Shown piece after piece: positions 25,595-34,004 of a stretch of 34,011 nt of DNA (position 1 is its first letter; every line of letters starts with the position of its first letter). Origin of the DNA: QNYZ01 sp964577615. GTDB taxonomy: Bacteria; Desulfobacterota; Desulfobacteria; Desulfobacterales; QNYZ01. The position numbers were made by a program, and so were the translations under genes. The stretch lies in assembly GCA_964577615.1 (NCBI GenBank), contig CAZNZW010000035.1, positions 1-34,011 on the forward strand. The letters run 5' to 3'. The notes beneath the pieces are model-generated. The model saw only the letters and a list, made by a program, of their open reading frames with translations, had not been told where the DNA came from and searched no databases.

Positions 25595-26803
25595 ATGGTC
25601 TCTCTCCATCCGCCTGACAAAGCCACCGGAAAACCATTTCCAGCCATTTTATTTGACCGGATGGAATTTGCCGGCAGTCTGGGCGATCTGGGCACCCTGC
25701 TCCCCATCTCCATCGGCATGATCGTGCTAAACGGCCTGAATGCCACCAATGTGCTGTTTACCGTGGGCCTTTTTTATATCCTGGCCGGTTTCTATTTCAA
25801 GGTGCCCGTTCCGGTTCAGCCTATGAAAGTCATCGGGGCCTATGCCATCGCCGTGGGGCTTTCGCCCACCCAGATTATCGCCGCCAGCCTCTGGATGGGC
25901 ATCATCGTCCTGTTCCTGGGAACCACGGGACTGATCCATATCATCGGCAAATATACGCCCAAAAGCACGATCCGCGGTGTCCAGGTCGGGGTCGGCATCA
26001 TTCTCATGATGAAAGGGCTGAACTTCATGATTCAGCCGGACCCGCATCTCGCCGTTCAAACCCTCGGACCGATCAAGATCGGCATCGTACTGGGCGTTAT
26101 CGGCATGGCCGTTACGTTATTGCTTCTGGAAAACCGGAGAATGCCGGCCGCGGTGGTGGTCATTGTCGGCGGTATCCTGGTGGGGCTTTTCATCGGCCGG
26201 CCGGTGGATATGGACAAGCTGAAGATCGGTTTCCACCTGCCCCGCCTGTTCCCCTATGGCATCCCCTCCTTCAGTGACATGCTGTGGGTCCTGCCGGCGC
26301 TCGTCGTCCCCCAGGTGCCCATGACCATCGGCAACGCCATCCTGTCCAATACGGATGTGATGCACGATTATTTCGGTGACCGGGCCCGGCGGGCGTCCTA
26401 TCGCTCCATCGCCAACAGCCAGGGGATCGCCGATATCGTCAGTTTTATTCTGGGCGGCATCCCCATGTGTCACGGGGCCGGCGGGCTGGCCGCCATGGTC
26501 CGTTTCGGGGCCCGCACGGCCGGAGCCAACCTGATCATCGGCAGTATTTTCGTGCTGCTGGCACTGCTGTTCGGCCCGCATGTTCTCATTATCCTGACCC
26601 TGCTCCCCCGGTCGATTCTCGGTGTATTGTTGATCTTTGCCGGTGTCCAGCTGGCCCTGATGATCCGGGATCTGACCGAGCGCAAAGACCTTTTTGTGGC
26701 TCTGATCATGCTGGGCATCACCCTGACCGTCAATCTGGCGGTGGCTTTCATTTGCGGCATCGTCATTGCCTATGCCATGAAAAGCGGCAAAATAAACATC
26801 TGA
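25595..26803 (+). CDS. MOT1-family molybdate/sulfate transporter
   Basis: The 402-residue product has about 11 membrane helices and the MOT1 marks: EFAGSLGDLGTLLPISIGM near the N-terminus, KVPVPVQPMKVIGAYAI, PQVPMTIGNAILSNTDVMHDYFGDRA and GGIPMCHGAGGLAAMVRFGAR. MOT1 proteins carry molybdate with high affinity in plants and algae; bacterial members may take molybdate or sulfate. The start at 25595 follows GGCAGGGAA; a longer reading from 25415 has a Cys/Arg-rich non-membrane run and is rejected. It is preceded by a structured leader and followed after 92 nt by the ABC operon. Confidence 0.87.
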   Translation: MVSLHPPDKATGKPFPAILFDRMEFAGSLGDLGTLLPISIGMIVLNGLNATNVLFTVGLFYILAGFYFKVPVPVQPMKVIGAYAIAVGLSPTQIIAASLWMGIIVLFLGTTGLIHIIGKYTPKSTIRGVQVGVGIILMMKGLNFMIQPDPHLAVQTLGPIKIGIVLGVIGMAVTLLLLENRRMPAAVVVIVGGILVGLFIGRPVDMDKLKIGFHLPRLFPYGIPSFSDMLWVLPALVVPQVPMTIGNAILSNTDVMHDYFGDRARRASYRSIANSQGIADIVSFILGGIPMCHGAGGLAAMVRFGARTAGANLIIGSIFVLLALLFGPHVLIILTLLPRSILGVLLIFAGVQLALMIRDLTERKDLFVALIMLGITLTVNLAVAFICGIVIAYAMKSGKINI

Positions 26804-26895
26804 CACCTGCTTTCAGAAAATAAATGAAAGAAAAATGGCCGCACATCCGTATTAGCCAGTGAACAGCAGATGAATCGCGCAATCGGGAGAATCCA

Positions 26896-27609
26896 ATGGC
26901 ATTGGTTGAAATTGATCACATCACGAAAAACTACCTGATGGGTGAAGTGCCGGTGTCGGCACTGCGGAATATCACCCTCTCCATCGAAGCGGCGGCCTTT
27001 GTATCCTTCGTGGGCCCCTCGGGCAGTGGGAAAACCACCCTGTTGAACCTCATCGGGTGTCTGGATAAACCGACCCAGGGGACAATCACCGTGGACGGCA
27101 CTTTTGTGGCCGATCTGAACCGCAGGCAGGGCGCGATCTTCCGGGGAACCGTTCTGGGATATATCTTTCAGGCATTTAATCTCCTGCCGGTGCTGACCGC
27201 CTATGAGAACGTGGAATACCCATTGGTGATGATCAGAAACGAAACCGCATCCAACCGCAAAAAACAGGTGCTGAAAGTCCTGGACGCCGTCGGAATGATC
27301 GACCAGAAAGACAAGCGCCCGGATCAACTGTCCGGCGGGCAAAAGCAACGCGTGGCCGTGGCACGGGCGCTGGTCACCCGCCCGAAGCTGGTCCTGGCCG
27401 ACGAACCCACCGCCAACCTCGACCGCCAGACCGCCATCAACGTTATCCGCTTGATGCGCCAGATGCGCGATGAATTCGACACGACCTTTATCTTCTCCAC
27501 CCACGACCCGGGCGTGATGAAGGAGGCCGAGGTGATCTACACGCTTGAAGACGGCCGGCTGATTCAGCCCCAACCGCCTGTTGCCGGGATATCGGAGGGA
27601 AAATCATGA
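26896..27609 (+). CDS. LolD/MacB-type ABC transporter ATPase
   Basis: The 237-residue ATPase has Walker A GPSGSGKTT (40-48), the Q-loop Gln at about 92, LSGGQ at 145-149 and Walker B LVLADE at 165-170. It is of the LolD/FtsE/MacB class that works with FtsX-like permeases on lipoproteins, peptides or cell-wall signals rather than import. CGGGAGAATCC precedes the ATG. The stop overlaps the permease start by 4 nt. Confidence 0.9.
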   Translation: MALVEIDHITKNYLMGEVPVSALRNITLSIEAAAFVSFVGPSGSGKTTLLNLIGCLDKPTQGTITVDGTFVADLNRRQGAIFRGTVLGYIFQAFNLLPVLTAYENVEYPLVMIRNETASNRKKQVLKVLDAVGMIDQKDKRPDQLSGGQKQRVAVARALVTRPKLVLADEPTANLDRQTAINVIRLMRQMRDEFDTTFIFSTHDPGVMKEAEVIYTLEDGRLIQPQPPVAGISEGKS

Positions 27610-28871
27610 TTCGCATTTTCAAGCTCGCCATCCGGAATCTGATGCGCTACAAAAGGCGCACCCTGCTCACCTCCCTGTTGATTACCCTGGGGGTGCTGAT
27701 GGTCATCCTTTTCTCGGGCCTGTCCGGGTCATTCAAGGCCATGATGGTCGGTCAGATCACCGACGCCAACCTTTCCCAGATCCAGATTCATAAAAAAGGG
27801 TATGTTTCCTCCATGGATTCCGTGCCGCTCAACCTGAATTTAAGTCCAAAGGCATACAAAACGGTCGAAAAAGTACTTAAAAACAACCCCGCCGTGGCGG
27901 CCTGGGCCCCCCGGATTAAACTGGGCGCCATGCTGAGTAATTTTACCGAAACCACCAACATCCGCCTGAACGCCGTTGATCCGGAAAAAGAGATACGGGT
28001 CTGCCCGAATGTCGGGGACCGGATGGTTTTTCAAAAGTCCGGCCCCCAGACCGACGCATGGGAAAAACGGATCAAGCCGGGCGAGATCGTTATTCCGGAT
28101 AAACTGGCCAAAGGCATGAAAATCAAGCTGGGAGATGCCGTGGTGCTGGTGGCCAATAACCGGGAGGGGTCGGTTAACGGGCTCAATTTTGTTGTCGGCG
28201 GCATCACCGAGACGATTGTCGGCCCCCAGGGAAAGGAAGGGTATATGCATATCAAAGATGCCCGCAGCCTGCTCCGCATGGAAAAACCGGAGGTCACCGA
28301 GGTGGCTGTCCGCCTGAAAAATTTTGATCAGCTGGACAGGGTTCAGGCAGACCTCAAATCGGAATTATCCGCATTTAAAAACCAAAAGGGGAAACCGGCG
28401 TTTGAGATTCACACCTGGGAAAAATTATCCCCCTTTTATAATATTGCCAGAATGATTGACCTCATGTCCATCACCATGAAGCTGATCATGGTGGCCATTG
28501 TCCTGATCAGCATTTTAAACGTCATGATCATGTCGGTGTATGAACGGGTCCGGGAGATCGGCACCATGTCCGCCATCGGCACCACGCCCGGTAAAATCAT
28601 GGGGCTTTTTCTGGCGGAAGGGATCACGCTCGGGATGTTCAGCATTGTTCTCGGCAATATCATCGGGCTGGGCGGTATTTTTCTTTTGAATATTTATCCC
28701 ATCCGGTTTTCTTTCGCCCGCATGGACAACCTGCTGCTCACCCCTTCGGTTGATTTTTCCGATCTGTTGTGGCTGGCGGGGGTGGTCCTGCTGGTATCGA
28801 TTTTTGCCAGCCTGCAGCCCGCCTATAAGGCCTCCAGAATGGAGCCGGTCGATGCGCTGGGGCATGTCTAA
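27606..28871 (+). CDS. FtsX/LolC/MacB-type ABC permease
   Basis: The 421-residue product has one N-terminal helix (about 20-42, after RNLMRYKRRTLLTSLLITLGVLMV), a large periplasmic MacB-like domain (about 45-270) and three C-terminal helices with VYERVREIGTMSAIGTTPGKIMGLFLAEG, the usual FtsX-domain block. It overlaps the ATPase by 4 nt and is followed by the LolA-like gene after 11 nt. Together they form a mechanotransmission-type ABC system, probably acting on an envelope lipid or lipoprotein. Confidence 0.9.
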   Translation: MIRIFKLAIRNLMRYKRRTLLTSLLITLGVLMVILFSGLSGSFKAMMVGQITDANLSQIQIHKKGYVSSMDSVPLNLNLSPKAYKTVEKVLKNNPAVAAWAPRIKLGAMLSNFTETTNIRLNAVDPEKEIRVCPNVGDRMVFQKSGPQTDAWEKRIKPGEIVIPDKLAKGMKIKLGDAVVLVANNREGSVNGLNFVVGGITETIVGPQGKEGYMHIKDARSLLRMEKPEVTEVAVRLKNFDQLDRVQADLKSELSAFKNQKGKPAFEIHTWEKLSPFYNIARMIDLMSITMKLIMVAIVLISILNVMIMSVYERVREIGTMSAIGTTPGKIMGLFLAEGITLGMFSIVLGNIIGLGGIFLLNIYPIRFSFARMDNLLLTPSVDFSDLLWLAGVVLLVSIFASLQPAYKASRMEPVDALGHV

Positions 28872-28882
28872 AGGAGAAAGTA

Positions 28883-29614
28883 ATGCTGAAAACAGTATCC
28901 ATCATCCTCATATGTCTATCCCTGGCCGTGCCCGCGTTTTCAAGCGACGGAAATGCACTGCTCAAAAAGGTGGATCGCAATCTGAACCCCGAAGCGTTCG
29001 AGATGTACCGCAAACTCATCAACATCGAACCGGACGGGACCCGAAAAGAGTTTATCATGTATTCGGTCAAGAAAGGGCGCGACCAGATTGCATCGGTCTT
29101 TTTGTCCCCGGCCAGTGAAAAAGGCCGGGCCACATTGCGGGTGGGAGAAAACATGTGGCTCTATATTCCCAATGTGGGCAAGCCGATCCGGATCACCAGC
29201 CTCCAGTCGGTCACCGGCGGGATATTCAACAACGCCGATATCATGCGGCTGGACTACAGCGCCGAATACAACTGCGAAAAAATCGATCAGAAAGAAGACA
29301 CGCTCATCCTCCACTTAAAGGCCAAAACCCGGTCGGTCGCCTACGACCGGGTGATCATGCAGGTAGATGAAAAAAAATTACTGCCAACGAAAATTGACTG
29401 CCTGGCATCATCCGGCATGCTGATTAAAACGCTCTATTTTAAAAAAGTCACGGATTTCGGCCACGGCATCATCCGCCCCGCCGTCATCGAGACGGACAGC
29501 CCGCTGCATAAGGGCTATAAATCGGTCATGATCTTTGCCCGGATGAAGCCAAAGAAACTTCCCGATGAAGCATTCACTCTGAATTACCTTTCCAGGATCG
29601 ACAGCCTGAGATGA
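28883..29614 (+). CDS. LolA-like periplasmic protein (outer-membrane lipoprotein-sorting type)
   Basis: The 243-residue product has a signal peptide (MLKTVSIILICLSLAVPAFS) and a LolA-like beta half-barrel: RKEFIMYSVKKGRDQIASVFLSP, ENMWLYIPNVGKPIRI, and then VTGGIFNNADIMRLDYSAEY, the mark of the LolA-like family often called outer membrane lipoprotein-sorting protein. AAGGAGAAAG precedes the start. The protein should carry a hydrophobic cargo across the periplasm from the ABC permease to the outer-membrane barrel next door. Confidence 0.86.
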   Translation: MLKTVSIILICLSLAVPAFSSDGNALLKKVDRNLNPEAFEMYRKLINIEPDGTRKEFIMYSVKKGRDQIASVFLSPASEKGRATLRVGENMWLYIPNVGKPIRITSLQSVTGGIFNNADIMRLDYSAEYNCEKIDQKEDTLILHLKAKTRSVAYDRVIMQVDEKKLLPTKIDCLASSGMLIKTLYFKKVTDFGHGIIRPAVIETDSPLHKGYKSVMIFARMKPKKLPDEAFTLNYLSRIDSLR

Positions 29615-30942
29615 GCAAGGCGCTCCTTTTACTGGCCCTGTCCACGGCGCTGTTTTGTCTCATCCCGCCGGACGCGTCCTGTCTGGATAATGATCCGGAT
29701 GGCTATTCATTCGATCCATCGGAAATTGAAAAGGAGATCGAAAAAAAACCGTATCGGTTCAGCGGCTTTTTAGAGTTCCGGCCGTCTCTTTCGGGCCTGG
29801 ATGAGGATGCCGCTTTCTACCGGATTCGACTTTTTGATCAGGAGGAAAAGCCAACCCGGCAGCAGTATAATCTGGGGCTTCGTCTCGAAGGAAGCTGTGA
29901 AAAAGGCATTGCCAGCCTCTATTTCAGGGCCGACAGCCTCCTGTGGCATGATGACCGGGGATGGGACAGCGACATCGACCTTTCGGAAGGGTACCTTTCG
30001 CTGAAACCAAGCCCTCGCTTTACCCTGAACGTCGGCAGGGAAGTGATTTCATGGGGAAAGGGGTATGCTTTTAACCCGGTTGCCTTTGTTTCCCGCCCCA
30101 AAGACCCGGATAACCCGACGGAGGCCCTGGCGGGGTTTTATGTTATCACGGCGGATCTTATCCGAAGTTTCAAAGGGCCCTTGAAAACCCTTGCCTTTAC
30201 GCCGGTCCTTATTCCGGTAACGAAAACCGTGAACGATGATTTCGGTCAACCGAGTCATCTCAACGCGGCCGGCAAGCTCTACCTGCTCCTTTGGGACACG
30301 GATCTGGACCTGATATTTTTCACCGGAGAAAGCCGGACGCCCCGTTATGGGCTGGATTTTGCCAGAAACATCACCACCAATTTCGAAATTCATGGAGAAC
30401 TGGCATGGATCACCGATTTTGAAAAAATTTCCATCGACACCCGGGGCAACCGGTTCACCGAAGAAACCGGCGTCTTGCAGGCATTGTTCGGTATCCGCTA
30501 TCTCACGGCCGACGATATCACGTTTATCATCGAATACTTTCATAACGGCGGCGGGCTGGATCAGGCGGATGCCGAAAATTTTTATCGGTTCGTGGACCGG
30601 GCCGCTGACACCTATCTGTCCACCGGGGACCGTTCCCTGCTGACCCGGGCCGGCCAGCTGTCTCAGGAAACGCTGGCAGCGGATAAACCGATGCGCGACT
30701 ACCTCTATTTCAGGGCCAGCTGGAAAGAACCGTTTGATATTCTGTATGTTACCCCGGCCGTGACATCCATCGTCAACGTCGCCGATCAGAGTTTTTCCCT
30801 GGCGCCGGAGATTCTCTACAGCCCCGAAACCAATCTGGAACTCCGGCTGCGCGGTACACTGCTGGCAGGGGGCAGCCAAACCGAATTTGGCGAAAAACGA
30901 AGCGACTGCCAGATCGAATTCAGAATCCGATACTATTTTTAA
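29611..30942 (+). CDS. Outer-membrane beta-barrel protein (DUF1302/porin-like)
   Basis: The 443-residue product has a signal peptide (about 1-22), a short Glu/Lys-rich linker, and alternating amphipathic strands to a terminal Phe in RIRYYF, the usual barrel assembly signal. Blocks such as EVISWGKGYAFNPVAFVSRPKDPDNP resemble DUF1302-type barrels, which occur with LolA-like and RND or ABC exporters. It overlaps the LolA-like gene by 4 nt. The cargo is unknown. The family call is moderate; the barrel nature is clear. Confidence 0.75.
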   Translation: MSKALLLLALSTALFCLIPPDASCLDNDPDGYSFDPSEIEKEIEKKPYRFSGFLEFRPSLSGLDEDAAFYRIRLFDQEEKPTRQQYNLGLRLEGSCEKGIASLYFRADSLLWHDDRGWDSDIDLSEGYLSLKPSPRFTLNVGREVISWGKGYAFNPVAFVSRPKDPDNPTEALAGFYVITADLIRSFKGPLKTLAFTPVLIPVTKTVNDDFGQPSHLNAAGKLYLLLWDTDLDLIFFTGESRTPRYGLDFARNITTNFEIHGELAWITDFEKISIDTRGNRFTEETGVLQALFGIRYLTADDITFIIEYFHNGGGLDQADAENFYRFVDRAADTYLSTGDRSLLTRAGQLSQETLAADKPMRDYLYFRASWKEPFDILYVTPAVTSIVNVADQSFSLAPEILYSPETNLELRLRGTLLAGGSQTEFGEKRSDCQIEFRIRYYF

Positions 30943-30980
30943 CCCGGAACGCATGAGACGACGACAGACCCGGAAAACAA

Positions 30981-31586
30981 ATGGCAAAGATAACCGCCCC
31001 TGAAACCTTATCGGATGAGCAGATCGTCCATCTGGCCCTGACGGACCCGGATGCATACTATTTCCTGATGACCCGCTATGAAGCCCGAATTTTGCGCTAT
31101 ATCCACCGCATCTCGCGCCTGACCCCCGAGGAAGCCGAGGATCTGCTCCAGGAAATCTTCATCAAGGCGTACCGCCAATTGAACCGCTTCAACCCAAAGC
31201 TGAAATTTTCAAGTTGGATTTACCGGATTGCCCATAATGAAACCATCAGCCAGTATCGAAAAAACAAGTCCTATTCGGCCACACTTGATTCATTTATTGA
31301 AAATGACGATGCGGATCGCCTGGCCGGCTTGATTGGAGAAACACTCGAGATTGATAATGACTACATTTCCAGAGAAAATGCGGAAAAAGTGAACGCGGCG
31401 CTGGCCAGACTTCCGGATAAATACCGTGAAGTCCTTATCCTGCGCTATTTTGAAGACCAGAGCTATAAAGAGATCAGCGATATCCTGCGCAAGCCGCCGG
31501 GAACCGTCGCCACGCTGATCAACCGGGCCAAATCGAAATTCAGAAAAATTGCCCGGCAACATCAACTTGAAAACCTGATACAGTGA
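30981..31586 (+). CDS. ECF (sigma70-family, RpoE-like) sigma factor
   Basis: The 201-residue product has sigma region 2 (YEARILRYIHRISRLTPEEAEDLLQEIFIKAYRQL and FSSWIYRIAHNETISQYRK) and region 4 (ALARLPDKYREVLILRYFEDQSYKEISDIL with TVATLINRAKSKFRK), with an acidic linker. There is no region 1 or 3, so it is extracytoplasmic-function type. It lies 38 nt after the barrel gene and 1 nt before a membrane protein that may restrain it. Confidence 0.93.
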   Translation: MAKITAPETLSDEQIVHLALTDPDAYYFLMTRYEARILRYIHRISRLTPEEAEDLLQEIFIKAYRQLNRFNPKLKFSSWIYRIAHNETISQYRKNKSYSATLDSFIENDDADRLAGLIGETLEIDNDYISRENAEKVNAALARLPDKYREVLILRYFEDQSYKEISDILRKPPGTVATLINRAKSKFRKIARQHQLENLIQ

Positions 31587-31587
31587 A

Positions 31588-32346
31588 ATGATGGATACCA
31601 GCCAAAAAATACTCCAGAAAATTAAAGACAATGATGTCCGGCCAGATCCCAAATGGCATTTTTTATTCAAGCGCTCGGTGATCTGGGTTGTTTTTTTTCT
31701 TTCCATCCTGCTGGGAAGCATGGCCAGCGCCCTTGCCATCTTCCAGCTGAGGTATGCCGAGTGGGATTTATATCAGCACTTTCGCCACAGCCTGGCTGAA
31801 TTTGTTCTGCTGGTACTTCCCATTTTCTGGCTGGTCTTCTTATTGGGGTTTACCGGATTCGCCTATTATTATTTTCGACGCACGGAACAGGGATACCGCT
31901 ATCGGGCGCTTTGGGTCGTATCGGGAAGTATTATCTTATCCCTTATCGGCGGCGGGTTTCTATACTCAACCGGATTGCCGGAGAAGCTCGAACCGGTATT
32001 TTTCGATAACATGCCATTTTACCAGCAATGGCAGGCCCGCAAGCAGCGGGTCTGGATGTCGCCCGACAAAGGATTACTCGCCGGCCGCATTACCACCGTT
32101 ATTTCAGACCGGAAAATACAAATAGAGGATCTGGAGGGAGCCACCTGGGAAATTGACATCACCGATACCCTCTGGCGGGGCCGTCTGAAACCGGCGGAAT
32201 CCCTTAAGATTAAGCTCATCGGCCAGAAAACAGGATCCGGCCGGTTTGCCGCCGCTGAAATCCGGCCCTGGCGCGGTCGGCGCCGCCGGATGCGCTCAGT
32301 CAAATGGAAAGATCGCTGTAAGGTAAGCCTTCCAAAAATCAAATAG
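31588..32346 (+). CDS. Three-helix membrane protein, candidate anti-sigma partner
   Basis: I do not recognise a named family. The 252-residue product has a cytoplasmic N-terminus of about 28 residues (MMDTSQKILQKIKDNDVRP), three membrane helices (about 30-52, 71-95 and 105-128) and a soluble C-terminal part (about 130-252) rich in beta pattern and ending in a strongly basic tail. It begins 1 nt after the ECF sigma gene, the usual place of an anti-sigma factor, but no zinc-binding HxxxCxxC motif is present. ATG 31591 is an equally possible start. Confidence 0.7.
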   Translation: MMDTSQKILQKIKDNDVRPDPKWHFLFKRSVIWVVFFLSILLGSMASALAIFQLRYAEWDLYQHFRHSLAEFVLLVLPIFWLVFLLGFTGFAYYYFRRTEQGYRYRALWVVSGSIILSLIGGGFLYSTGLPEKLEPVFFDNMPFYQQWQARKQRVWMSPDKGLLAGRITTVISDRKIQIEDLEGATWEIDITDTLWRGRLKPAESLKIKLIGQKTGSGRFAAAEIRPWRGRRRRMRSVKWKDRCKVSLPKIK

Positions 32347-32393
32347 GCCGGGAGCCTCTGGTATCAGGCGTTTAACCAGATCACTCCCCTGCC

Positions 32394-32428
32394 AAAAAGG
32401 ACCGGCTGTCCAGAGCCGGTCCTTTTTT
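32394..32428 (+). terminator. Rho-independent terminator after the sigma/membrane pair
   Basis: AAAAGGACCGGCT pairs with AGCCGGTCCTTTT around a short loop, followed by more T. It separates the ABC/sigma operon from the DUF2202 gene. Confidence 0.9.
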
Positions 32429-32522
32429 ATTTTGAAAAAAGTGAAAGAAATTTCTCCTTCTACCCGTACTAACAAGTGAAAGGCAATAATTCATATAATT
32501 AAAAATAGAAGGGGAATTCACA

Positions 32523-33371
32523 ATGAAAAGATTCATCAAAGTGGCTGCTTTGGGTGTAAGTCTATTGCTTGTTGGCACGATGGTCACCGCCAGGGGTATG
32601 AAAGGCATGAACGGAAACAGCCGCGGCCGTGCCAATTTAGCGGCGATTGTCACCAACCTGCCTGTCCAGGAATTAAGCGCGGAAGAAGAAGCCGGACTTA
32701 CTCAAATGCGGGAAGAAGAAAAACTGGCCCGCGATGTGTATCAGGCGATGTTTGAAAAGTGGGGATTGACCGTTTTCAGCAACATCGCCCGGAGCGAACA
32801 ACGCCACATGAACGCCATCGGCGCACTTATAGAAAAATACGAAATGGTCGACCCGGTAACCGATTCCTCGGCGGGTATTTTCACCAGTCCCGACATGCTT
32901 TCGCTCTATACCGATCTTGTTGAAAAGGGCAAAACATCACTGGTGGATGCACTTCAGGTGGGAGCCACCATTGAAGACCTGGATATCAAGGATCTGTATG
33001 ACTTTCTAGAACAGACCGACAATACGGACATTAAAACCGTATATCAAAATCTGGCCAGGGGTTCCCGGAATCACTTACGCGCCTTCACCTATCAGCTCGC
33101 CCTGAATGGCGCCGGCTATAACGCACAATACCTGACTGCCGGGGAAATTGACACCATCATCAATGCGCCCGGAGAACGGGGACGGGTGGATGAAAATGGT
33201 CACCAGGTGACCGGACCCGGCCGGATCGGAAAAAACGGATCTGCCGATGCGGATGGCGACGGGGTTTGTGACCACAGGGGCCGCCGAATGATGAAAAACG
33301 GAAACAGCCGGGGCAACGGCAATGGTGCCAGAGGCTTCACAGGGAAAACAGAAACGGAAGTGCCCCAATGA
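32523..33371 (+). CDS. Secreted DUF2202 ferritin-like protein
   Basis: The 282-residue product has a signal peptide (about 1-23) and a DUF2202 four-helix bundle (about 45-205), with ferritin-like metal ligands: REEEKLARDVYQAMFEKWG, SEQRHMNAIGALIEKY, TSLVDALQVGATIEDLDIKDL and ARGSRNHLRAFTYQL. A Gly/Asn/Arg-rich tail follows with DADGDGVCDH, a calcium-loop-like motif. The role is unknown; oxidant or metal handling outside the membrane is likely. GAAGGGGAATTCACA precedes the ATG, and a perfect TATAAT stands at 32494-32499 with no good -35, which leaves room for an activator or a different sigma factor. Confidence 0.88.
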   Translation: MKRFIKVAALGVSLLLVGTMVTARGMKGMNGNSRGRANLAAIVTNLPVQELSAEEEAGLTQMREEEKLARDVYQAMFEKWGLTVFSNIARSEQRHMNAIGALIEKYEMVDPVTDSSAGIFTSPDMLSLYTDLVEKGKTSLVDALQVGATIEDLDIKDLYDFLEQTDNTDIKTVYQNLARGSRNHLRAFTYQLALNGAGYNAQYLTAGEIDTIINAPGERGRVDENGHQVTGPGRIGKNGSADADGDGVCDHRGRRMMKNGNSRGNGNGARGFTGKTETEVPQ

Positions 33372-33475
33372 ACCTGGCAGGTGCGAAAGGGGCCAGTTAT
33401 GTTGGTGCCGACAACAATGGGATCTGCGATCATCTAAAAGCCAGGATACCGGCGCAATCTACGCCAGCCAATTGA
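33368..33475 (+). CDS. 35-codon ORF overlapping the DUF2202 stop
   Basis: Starts at ATG 33368, sharing ATGA with the DUF2202 stop, and encodes MNLAGAKGASYVGADNNGIC followed by a DHLKAR stretch. GADNNGICDH repeats the DADGDGVCDH motif of the gene before, so it could be a C-terminal repeat unit moved out of frame, or a separate small coupled peptide. There is no ribosome site of its own. Confidence 0.4.
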   Translation: MNLAGAKGASYVGADNNGICDHLKARIPAQSTPAN

Positions 33476-33659
33476 CATAAATGATACGCCAGACAGGCTT
33501 ATGGGAAAATAATCATTCTCTGCCCCAACCGTTACCGGGCTCAATTAAAAATGAAAGGGGGGATGATAGAAAAGCAGGATCGTTTCGACAGGGAGACAAT
33601 GCGCACAATTAAAAGCAATATCAATCCATGTATTAAAAAATCAATTGAAAGGAAATCAA

Positions 33660-34004
33660 ATGTTTAAAAAATTCACCGTGGTTTTTACAATTACCCTGGC
33701 AATTGTGGTGCTGTCGGCTCCGGCCTGGTGTTCCGACAAAACCATAGAAAACAGCAACCATTCTCTCATGCTCGTCCAGGGCGGTTCAGGCGCGGGTGCG
33801 GGTCCCGGGGCCGGTCCGGGACCGGGTGCGGGACCGGGACCTGACGCAGGCATGGGACCCGGAGACGGTACCGGATCAGGTGATGGCTCTTCCGGCGACA
33901 ATGGTTCAGGATCAGGTGGCGGGTTTGGCCCGGGCGATGGTACTGGAACAGGCGACGCACCCCAGGATGGTACCGGTTTTGGCCCCGGAGACTGCACAAC
34001 TTAA
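33660..34004 (+). CDS. Secreted Gly/Pro-rich low-complexity protein
   Basis: The 114-residue product has a signal peptide (MFKKFTVVFTITLAIVVLSA, cut near APAWCS) and a mature part of Gly, Pro, Asp, Ala and Ser repeats such as GAGPGPGAGPGP and GPGDGTGSGDG, ending GFGPGDCTT. No known domain is visible. The start at 33660 follows AAAGGAAATCAA; an in-frame ATG at 33645 lacks one. The antisense frames are shadows of the repeat. It may be a surface or matrix protein. Confidence 0.7.
   Translation: MFKKFTVVFTITLAIVVLSAPAWCSDKTIENSNHSLMLVQGGSGAGAGPGAGPGPGAGPGPDAGMGPGDGTGSGDGSSGDNGSGSGGGFGPGDGTGTGDAPQDGTGFGPGDCTT

Noticed and set aside
33563..33667. A 34-codon frame with a G-run before its ATG, overlapping the start of the Gly-rich gene
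   Set aside because: The G-run touches the ATG, so spacing is wrong for a ribosome site, and there is no recognisable motif.
33780..34000. GC-rich short repeats that might look like a CRISPR or minisatellite
   Set aside because: They are Gly/Pro codon repeats inside a reading frame with a signal peptide; there are no constant repeats with unique spacers. No CRISPR array was seen anywhere in the window.
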